DNA of 64,000 nucleotides from Limnanthes douglasii subsp. nivea (lineage: Eukaryota; Streptophyta; Magnoliopsida; Brassicales; Limnanthaceae): NCBI GenBank assembly GCA_036936605.1, contig JAUPFV010000002.1:123240376-123304375 (forward strand), written 5' to 3'. The translations under genes and the position numbers were made by a program. A model generated the notes under the pieces. That model had not been told where the DNA came from. It saw only the letters and a list, made by a program, of their open reading frames with translations, and searched no databases. Below, piece after piece: positions 57,060-64,000 of this stretch (its first letter is position 1; every line of letters starts with the position of its first letter).

Positions 57060-57419
57060 GTTTATTCTAAGTATAATCTTAGATGTTCAACATTCCAAGG
57101 GTGCTTCAAAAGGTTGCCTTATTTGCCTAAAAGCTTGTATGTTTCTTTTCTAATTTTCTCATATACGATGTATGGTTCTTCCCATTGTAGAGCCAAATTT
57201 CCGAACTTCTTTTCTTTGGTATGTAAAAACACTCGTTTTAGAACTTTAGCTCCCACTTGAAAATTTCTCCTTATTACTTTAGATGTAAACCTACTTCACA
57301 TCAAACCTTGATAATTTACATTTCTTATATGAGATTTACTCTCATTTCTTCAATCAAGTACAACTGAGCCCTTATTGACATCTCATTATTCTCTTCGGAA
57401 TAATTATGAACTCTGAAAA
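57060..57419 (-). pseudogene. E5 integrase C-terminal fragment
   Basis: In pieces on the minus strand it matches the integrase end: HPWNVEHLRLYLE-like sequence near 57110-57070, the EGPYIVYEK-like block near 57190 and the KVLKRVFLHTKEKKF-like block near 57240. It is cut at about 57420, where LTR sequence begins. Confidence 0.7.
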
Positions 57420-57420
57420 A

Positions 57421-57507
57421 ATCACTCTAAATGAGAAAATCCGACCCTCTAAATGAAATCCGACCCATTTTACTACTTGGGTCCTCCAAAATAATCCGAC
57501 ACTATCA
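57421..57507 (-). repeat. E5 5' LTR fragment
   Basis: Matches the right end of the E5 LTR (54056-54138), ending cgacactatca. It adjoins integrase sequence directly, which shows a deletion that removed the rest of the element. Confidence 0.65.
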
Positions 57508-58440
57508 TATATTACTTGTTTCAAGATTCATATTTAGAGGACAAACACTCTTCGCATTTTGTGATTACTTTTTGTTAGTGTTTCATAATTCGTATGTGCA
57601 TATACTACTTGGTTCACACTTCACATTTAGGAGTATAATCATGGTTTCTTAATTCACATTGAATTTTTAGTCTCATTTTTTGTCAAGAAATAAAAATGGA
57701 CAACAAGAATTGAAACCTTTTTGAGACAAAACCCAAATATTATGAAACACAACTTAAAAAAGATGTTTTGTGGAGTGTATTTGAGTGAGTAGTCACTTGC
57801 AATATCTAGACTATTCAATGATTTGAAGTAAGCTTTAATTAGATTAAAATGAGTAACACTCATAGCTTTATCTAAAATAATCAATGAAAGACGATACGAG
57901 ATATATAAACTGTAGTTATTTTTAATGAACGATCATATATTATTGGTTGTACAACATGTTTCGATCAAATACAGTCATGTATCACTTTAGTAATCAAATC
58001 TGAACTGGTACCGCAAATATTTTGTTTTAAATACTTTTTAATAACCATGAAGCAAATGGACATATCAAGTGATGTATAAAGTCTTTATTGGCATCCATTT
58101 GAGACTTTATCCTCGTAATATTTTTTTTTATCTTCTGTTATGCATATATTTAAAGCAAAATCCAGGATCCAAACCATACCAACGTAAAAAAAATCTTAAA
58201 GCTACAACCCCTTCCTAAAAACTTTGGCCAACATTTGTAATCACATCAACTAAACCAATAATAGCAAGTTTTTTTACTTACGACTGAAGAAACTAATACA
58301 ATAACTACTTTCCTCACTAACTAAATAGTCATTTATAGCTTCAAATAAGGTTAATCGTTTTCTTTAAGAGTTTCTCGATTAACCACATTCATGTTTATGT
58401 CAATGGTGATGATTCTACAAATATTCACCACTCACTCTAG
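57508..58440. other. AT-rich non-coding DNA
   Basis: No gene seen. The first 150 bases carry the same cacatttagg/ttcgcattttgtg motif as the left flank of E5, so E5 landed inside that repeat. Confidence 0.5.
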
Positions 58441-58782
58441 AAACCGGACAGGGGCAATTCGGACAAAAGTCACCCATTGAACCATTCGAACAGGACAAAA
58501 GTACTAAATAACTAATCACCTTTTGACTAAGCTAATTGCTAATCTGCTTAATAAACTAATGGGTTTTTCAACTCAACCAGGTTTCATAAGTTTGACCCGA
58601 AAGCCCATATGACCCATAATTAAGGGTATAAATACCCAACCACTTCATTAATGAGGGTAATAAACATTTAATACAACCAGACAACTTAAATATCTTACTA
58701 CAAAACACTTAAACATTTAATACCTTTGAAACACCACAAAACATCTGATCAAATTACCCTTAGTCAAAAATAATCCACACCA
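58441..58782 (+). repeat. E6 5' LTR, truncated at left
   Basis: Homologous to the E3 LTR from accggacaggg onward. TATAAATA lies at 58627-58634. It ends aatccacacca, as in E2. Confidence 0.82.
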
Positions 58783-58784
58783 AA

Positions 58785-58806
58785 TGGGCGACCACGATGG
58801 GAGAAG
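58785..58806 (+). promoter_or_regulatory. E6 primer binding site
   Basis: Two bases after the LTR the sequence reads tgggcgaccacgatggga, matching the E2 site apart from a few bases. Confidence 0.65.
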
Positions 58807-58854
58807 AAGGTGCCTCAATCTAGCTTTCAAAACCATCAAGAAAAACCAGTTCAG

Positions 58855-60240
58855 ATGAATCCTGACAAGCAGACAGTGCCACCAACTTTGGTAAAAGTGG
58901 TGGGAGAAAACGATGAATATATGATCAAAGAGCGAGACGGATTGAAAGCTGAGATAGAAGCCTTGAGGGTTGCTAAAAGGGTAGAGATGGGCTTGAAAGA
59001 AAAATCAAAAGTGTCAGTCGTTCACCACACTGACAATCCAAGGGAGCATGACCCATCAGCAAGGACCCATGTAAGCACTAAAAAGACTCATGCTAGCTCA
59101 AAGAAGTCTCACCGGTCTAAACCAGAGGAGAGCTCAGATTCAGATTCAGAATCTTCTAGTAGCTCCTCGAACGAAGACGGATTTTAGGAGTCCATGTCAT
59201 ATAGCAGTGATGAAGGCCAGTCTAAAAAGAAGCAAAACTTGGTTAAAAAGTATTCAAGAAAAAAGGACAGGCATGGAAGGTTGAAAAAGCATTTTGGTAA
59301 ATGGTCATCTCATAGCCACAACCATGATCGGAGACATATAAACCAGCTGTTGATGGATCCTTTCGCTTTTCATGATGAACCAGGTATCTTTACAACTCCC
59401 AATGAAGATACTGTGTTTAGTCGTGGTCGGATTTGGAGACAATCTCCATTGTCTTCCAAGATACTGTCCGGAAACCTTCCTGATAATCATCTGGAACTGT
59501 TTAAAAACTTTATGATGAACTTTGACGATGATGATAAGTTGCGTTGTAGAGAATTCTCTCAATCGTTTACGGGGAGTGCTCTAAAATGGTATAATAGCTT
59601 GCCTCAGGGCTGCATCCGGAATTTTGATACCTTCTGGGTAGCCTTCCGAAGATAGTTTGTTGGAAGTAAGGAGGTTAAGGGCAATGTAGACACTATTATC
59701 CATTGTGCCCAAGAACCAAATGAATCATTGAAAGAATATACAAGTCGTTTTGTAAACACCAAGAATGGATTAGCTGATTACTTTGAATAAGTAGCAATAG
59801 CTTATCTAAGACAAGGTCTGAACCCTGGAAATTTGGCCGATTCGGGAACCAAGAAGAAAGCCATGACGTGGGGCGGTTTACTGAATCAGGTGGGAAACCA
59901 AATTAATCTGGATGAAACGAAGAAGACAATGGTGCATAGGCAAGTGAGGTCGGCCCCAACTGCACCAAATCAAAACCAGAATCAGTCCGGGTACAAGGCT
60001 AAGGAAGCCGGACAGGGTCCCAACAGGGCCAAGGCTCAGTCCCACCTAGCACCAGCTCAGAGCTAGCAATTCATAAATAAGCGAGGGCCTTGGGTTCAAC
60101 CGGAGTGGTTTGCCGAGTTGAAAGAGAATGTGGAAACCATCTATAACAAAACAAAAGATGAAGTACATTTTAGGAAGCCGGTTGCACTTCAATCTCCCAG
60201 GGAAAGTCGTAATAATTGTTTCTGCCAATATCATCAAGGA
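58855..60240 (+). pseudogene. gag: E6 gag, 3'-truncated
   Basis: The ATG at 58855 (MNPDKQTVPPTLVKVVGEND) matches E2. One frame runs far with few breaks: TAG at 59185, TAG at 59653 and TAA near 59788 (Gln codons in relatives), TAG near 60064 (Gln), and a segment of about 20 codons missing between LSGNLP and DNHLELFKNF near 59480. It contains the Gag domain (LKWYNSLPQGCIRNFDTFWV), the basic linker and RGPWVQPEWFAELKENVETI, and ends in CFCQYHQ where the knuckle begins. Confidence 0.85.
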
Positions 60241-60278
60241 AAAGACGTCTGAACTGTGATAAAAAGTGCATGAAAGTA

Positions 60279-61615
60279 GAGTCTCATTTTTCTAACTGAT
60301 ATCACCAGTACCAATGCCAATTTTTCTAACTTCAATTACTTTTGCTCAGATTTTAATAAACTCTTGCTTATATAATAAACCGGACAGGGGTAATTATCCA
60401 TTTCTCTTACTAGCACAACACTTACTACATACTCTGATACAACCAGATACATATAAAGTATCTCTCCTTGAATAGGCTTGAACAATGTCTCGGACGAAGA
60501 CAAATGCTTCTTGATTTTAAGGAAATCTTGTACACATTGTGGGGACCAATTTAAGTTTTTAGCATTCCTTAAAACTTGGAAAAACTGAGCACATTTATCC
60601 GATGATCTCGAAATAAACCGATTTAAAGCAGTTAATCTCTCGGGTAGTATCTGGACTTCTTTAGTATTCTGAGGTGGATCCATGGCTAATAACGCATTTA
60701 AGTGATCCGGATCAGCCTGAATCTTTTTTTTCGCGTATAATATATCCTAAAAACTTACCAGATCGGACTCCGAACGTACACTTTTCAGGGTTTAGGTTCA
60801 AGTTGATAGCCTCTAGGTTAGAAAACGTTACTTGGGGATCAGATATATGATTTTACTCCTTAGGTATTTTCACCATCACGTCATCTATGTAAACTTCTAT
60901 ATTTCTGCCAATTTGGTTGGCAAATGCCTTATTCATCAACCGTTGATAAGTAGCTCTAGTATTCTTTAATCCAAACGTCATCTTCTTATAGAAATGGAGC
61001 CCTCTATCAGTAATGAAAGTAGTATGATCTTGATCGTTCGAATCCATTCTTATTTGATTATACCCAGAGAAATTGTCCATAAAAGACAATAACTTATTTC
61101 ATGACGTAGATTCTACCAGTTGGTCTATCTAAGGCACTGAGAAAGGATCTTTAGGGCAAGCTCTGTTTAGATCTGTGAAGTTAATACACATACGTCATTT
61201 CCCATTATTTTTCTTGACTAATACTGGATTAGTTGTCTAAATAGGGTATAGAGATTTCTTAATATCCCCCATTATAGTTAACTGATCTATTTCTTGCACA
61301 ATTAATTTGAATTTTTCTCTAGAAAAAGTCTTTCTTCTATGTACCATTGGCCCAATATCAGATCAGACTAATAGCTTGTGACTAATCACATCGGTTGGCA
61401 CATCTTTTACATCTTTATTGTACCATTCAAATACATGTAGATTGTTAGATAAAAAAAGATAATAATTTTTGTTTTAACCTTAATGGTAATTTGGCTCTAA
61501 CCCTAACACTTTTCCTTCTACCATGCAATGAATTTCAACTTCTTTAATTGGAATTACAGCGTTGAGGGTCTCCCTCGGATTATCTATTCTTTGTTGATTG
61601 GAAGAAGGGTCCTCT
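60279..61615 (-). pseudogene. E7 RT and first RNase H, decayed
   Basis: The RT palm reads FMDNFSGYNQIRMDSNDQD and NIEVYIDDVMVKIPKE (61089-60853), so both catalytic blocks remain. The fingers are visible near 61200 as NGKMRMCINFTDLNRACPKD-like sequence with stops. RNase H: LTALNRFISRSSDKCAQFFQ, LNWSPQCVQDFLKIKKHLSS and VYYISKSLLKSEQK (60683-60336). Several frameshifts and stops occur. Confidence 0.8.
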
Positions 61616-62200
61616 AACTATTATTATTTGTTAATTTTTACTGCCTCCAATGAATTTGAGGCAAGAGGAGTGACATAACATTCACGGGCTACTTTCTGGA
61701 TGCTTCAAACAACACCCACTTGACCTCGCACAGCATATTTTAAACATTGGTGGACAAGTGGAAGCCATTGCAAGCATCCTGGAAAGCTAAGATCTACTGA
61801 ATATGGCGTTGTAATATGTTAGGCAATCAACCACAACGAACAACACCCTTACCATTTTCTTAAATGGTCATTTGCACAATAACACTTCATCTTCAAATTC
61901 CCCAATGACATCGGCAGAACTCCCCATAAATCCTACAATGATTTTATTCAAACGTTGGATGACTAAAGGACTTTTCATCTGTCTGTAAGTGGTAAAAAAC
62001 AATATATTTTCCGAAATACCCATATCGACTAAGATCTTACGTATATCATTTTCCGCAATAGACGGCCCTATTACAACAACATCTTCATGTGGGCCTGTAA
62101 TATCTCTTAAATCATCTTCATCAAAGATAATGAATAGAGTAGGGTTTTAGTAAAGATGTTTGGGCCTTTTGCCCTCTAACTGAGTTATCAAACTGTTAAC
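61616..62200 (-). pseudogene. E7 aspartic protease, decayed
   Basis: On the minus strand the active-site region near 62025 reads LVDMGISENILFFTTYRQMK-like sequence, with Thr-Gly-Ser replaced. FVVVDCLTYYNAIFS-like sequence lies near 61830. The end near 61620 has three stops in a row (taa taa tag) at the place where E1, E2 and E4 have the single conserved amber. Confidence 0.65.
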
Positions 62201-64000
62201 GTGTCTTATCCTTGAACAACTTGAAGGTGTTGTTGTAGTATCTCCCTTAAAAATATTTAATGATTCGAAAAATTTGTGCAGATCGGAAACCGTTGCAGCC
62301 TTATGTGTTAGCACCCCAACTTGATTCTGATCTAGATCAGGATCGATATATTCAGAGTTTACGTCAAATATCTTTCCACAATCATCATGGCGTCTTCTTG
62401 TGTGGATGCTCCCATACTTTGCTCTGGACCGTTTGGGGAGGTTGTTCGGGTGCATTGTTGTTAGGTTGAGAGTTGGTATTATCTTTTCTACTTCATCTTT
62501 CCTTTTTAACAAAGGCACCCAATTTTCCTTTCTCAATGAGTTTATGTACTTCTTGCTTTAAAGTTATACATTCATGTGTATCATGACCCACATCATTGTG
62601 GTATTTGCAGTAACAAGTACTCCGATTTTCTCTAAGAGACTGAATTGGAGTTGGTTTTTTAAAATGCCCAACATTCCTAGTTTTATCATATATCGTAGCC
62701 AGACTTTCACCGAGTTTGACAAATCATTCAGCCCGAACCCATTGGCCCCTCTTAGGTCTAGCTTGTTGGTTCTGGTTTTGGTTAGATTGATTTTGTCTGG
62801 TCCAATATGTATCATGACCCACATCATTGTGGTATTTGCAAAAATGAGTACTCTGATTTTCTCTAAGAGACTGAATTGGAGTTGGTTTTCTAAAATGCAC
62901 AACATTTCTAGTTTTATTATATATCATAGCCACACTTTCACCCAATTCGACAAATCATTCAGCCTGAACCCATTGGCCCCTCTTGGGTATAGCTTGTTGG
63001 TTCTGGTTTTGGTTAGATTGATTTTGTCTGGTCCAATGCGATCCATGTCCAGACTATTTTGGCCTATAATTAACAGTAGCTTAAGATTATGTAGTAAATT
63101 AAGCAATTGATGATCTAGCAGCGGACCTGTTCTGACGAGGTACTCTGGAATTCTTAGTTTCTTCAACCGTAATCTGTTTTCCAACTTGATTTAACAGCCC
63201 TCCCCAAGTCATTGCCTTCTTCCGAGTTATTGCATCAGCTAACATGCTCGAATTTAATCCTTGTCTTAAAGAGACAATAGCCACCTGTTCAAAACAATCA
63301 GCTAACTCATTATTCGTATTCACAAATCGATTGATATACTCTTTTAACGACTCGTTCGACTCCTGGACATAATGGATAATAGTATCATCATTCCCTTTGA
63401 GCTCCTTACTTTCCATAAATTTTCTTTTAAACGTCACCCAGAACATATCAAAAAATTTAATGGATATCTGTGAGAGACCGTTATACTACTTTAGGGTACT
63501 TCCTTTAAAGGTTTGTGAGAAATTCATCATAAATTTTGTAAAGTACTCGAGATAGTTTTCCGGACCTTTACTTCCATCATACTTCTCCATCTTGAAACTG
63601 TCAAATCATTTGGGAAGATGTCCAGAGAGTATGTTTTAGGACAATAGGGATTGCCTCCAATCGTGACTTCGTCTAAATATTGTATCTTCATCAGGAGTAG
63701 CAAAAATACATGGTTCAGATTGAATATCAAATTGATCATTCAATAGATGATCAATGCTATAATCTGCCAAATCCTTTATTTTTCCTTGACTTTTATTCTT
63801 TTTTATTTTACCTCTTCTGTCCATTTTTTGTATGTTTTGTAGTTAGCTTCAATTTCTTATTTTGACGACCGTCATCAATACTAGATGAAATAGACACATC
63901 AGAGTCAGAATTAGTGGATGTACCATCAGAAGAATCCGATGCACTCATAACTTGTTTAGCCCGATGCGTCTTTTTAGATTTAATATGAGCCTTTGGGGAC
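62201..64000 (-). pseudogene. gag: E7 gag, with duplicated knuckle region
   Basis: The N-terminal Ser/Asp/Lys-rich part runs in from the right edge. The Gag domain lies at about 63640-63250: MFWVTFKRKFMESKELKGND and DTIIHYVQESNESLKEYINR. The linker NQNQQARPKRGQWVRAEW and the knuckle are present twice because of a 231-bp tandem duplication (62576-63037). The knuckle nearer the N-terminus reads CKYHNDVGHDTYW, missing its last Cys; the second reads CKYHNDVGHDTHEC-like. Stops and shifts occur. Confidence 0.78.
62576..63037 (-). repeat. 231-bp in-frame tandem duplication in E7 gag
   Basis: Copy 1 is about 62576-62806 and copy 2 is 62807-63037. The word tgtatcatgaccc starts at 62577 and 62808, and ttttgtctggtccaat ends at 62806 and 63037, so the period is exactly 231 bases (77 codons). 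By eye identity is around 93%. Confidence 0.92.

Larger units (their letters stand above)
53769..57507 (-). mobile_element. E5: internally deleted Tat element
   Basis: Left to right it has an LTR of about 370 bp (53769/53772 to 54138), a polypurine tract (agccccctta), a decayed antisense gene, the spacer with the conserved box, an integrase C-terminal fragment, and then directly about 87 bp matching the right end of the LTR (57421-57507). Most of pol, all of gag and most of the 5' LTR are gone. The word tatatta occurs at both outer edges (53761-53767, 57508-57514), which could include the target duplication. Confidence 0.75.
58441..60240 (+). mobile_element. E6: 5' fragment of a Tat element
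   Basis: It consists of a partial LTR (58441-58782, lacking its first 60 or so bases), a primer binding site and most of gag, in + orientation. It then breaks off near 60240, inside the nucleocapsid knuckle. It is a close relative of E2 and E4. Confidence 0.85.
60279..64000 (-). mobile_element. E7: decayed Tat element, 3' truncated, continues past window
   Basis: Minus orientation. From right to left: gag (from beyond 64000 to about 62150), protease, RT and the first RNase H, ending abruptly near 60279 where it meets E6. The second RNase H, integrase, antisense gene and LTRs are not in the window. It is more decayed than E2 and E4. Confidence 0.82.

Noticed and set aside
1..64000. tRNA or rRNA genes
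   Set aside because: I saw no cloverleaf with A and B boxes and no rRNA core sequence; the only tRNA-like words are the primer binding sites.

Overview
The window reads as repeat-dense nuclear DNA of a flowering plant. I see no bacterial operons and no intact host gene. It is filled by Ty3/gypsy LTR retrotransposons of the Tat type (the Ogre/Retand-like group: no chromodomain, and a second, archaeal-type RNase H between the first RNase H and the integrase). There is also a chloroplast-derived insertion (ycf2), a broken plant-mobile-domain (PMD) gene, and two copies of a small hAT-like element. The species cannot be named from sequence alone; a eudicot is my guess.

Layout. 1-892: AT-rich, no gene. 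893-1164 and 11402-11762: one ycf2 fragment split by element E1. 1165-11401: E1, + orientation, complete with both LTRs and a 5-bp target duplication. 11763-14861: AT-rich filler. 14862-25284: E2, - orientation, complete with LTRs and target duplication. 25285-26116: filler. 26117-29272: E3, the 3' part of a + element (antisense gene plus 3' LTR). 29287-29955: pol remnant. 30050-30730: unidentified. 31120-31927: hAT-like non-autonomous element. 32290-34640: old minus-strand gag/protease remnant (E8). 35150-35600: palindromic tandem repeats. 38566-40533: PMD pseudogene (-). 40573-50172: E4, - orientation, right end lost; it lies in what looks like an intron of the PMD gene, whose possible first exons are at 50173-50478. 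About 50775-51130: second hAT-like copy. 51131-53768: AT-rich filler with a recurring motif. 53769-57507: E5, internally deleted. 58441-60240: E6, LTR plus gag, + orientation. About 60279-64000: E7, - orientation, running off the window.

How the genes work together. Each Tat element carries gag-protease-RT-RNase H-aRNase H-integrase on its sense strand. E1 to E5 also keep all or part of a separate gene on the opposite strand, between pol and the 3' LTR and convergent with pol. That antisense gene has its own TATA box, a conserved N-terminus, a domain resembling Pfam Transposase_28 (PF04195), one intron at a fixed position, and a coiled-coil/acidic C-terminus.

The most interesting points are: (1) a single amber codon followed by CAG at the protease/RT junction in three copies from two families; (2) the antisense gene with fixed promoter spacing and conserved intron; (3) a conserved double stem-loop just after the pol stop; (4) palindromic repeats whose arms change together; (5) a PMD gene split by E4; (6) a chloroplast insertion split by E1; (7) an in-frame 231-bp duplication of the nucleocapsid zinc knuckle in E7. 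Every gag-pol here carries frameshifts, stops or deletions, so no copy looks autonomous. Positions of lesions come from comparing the copies with each other by eye.
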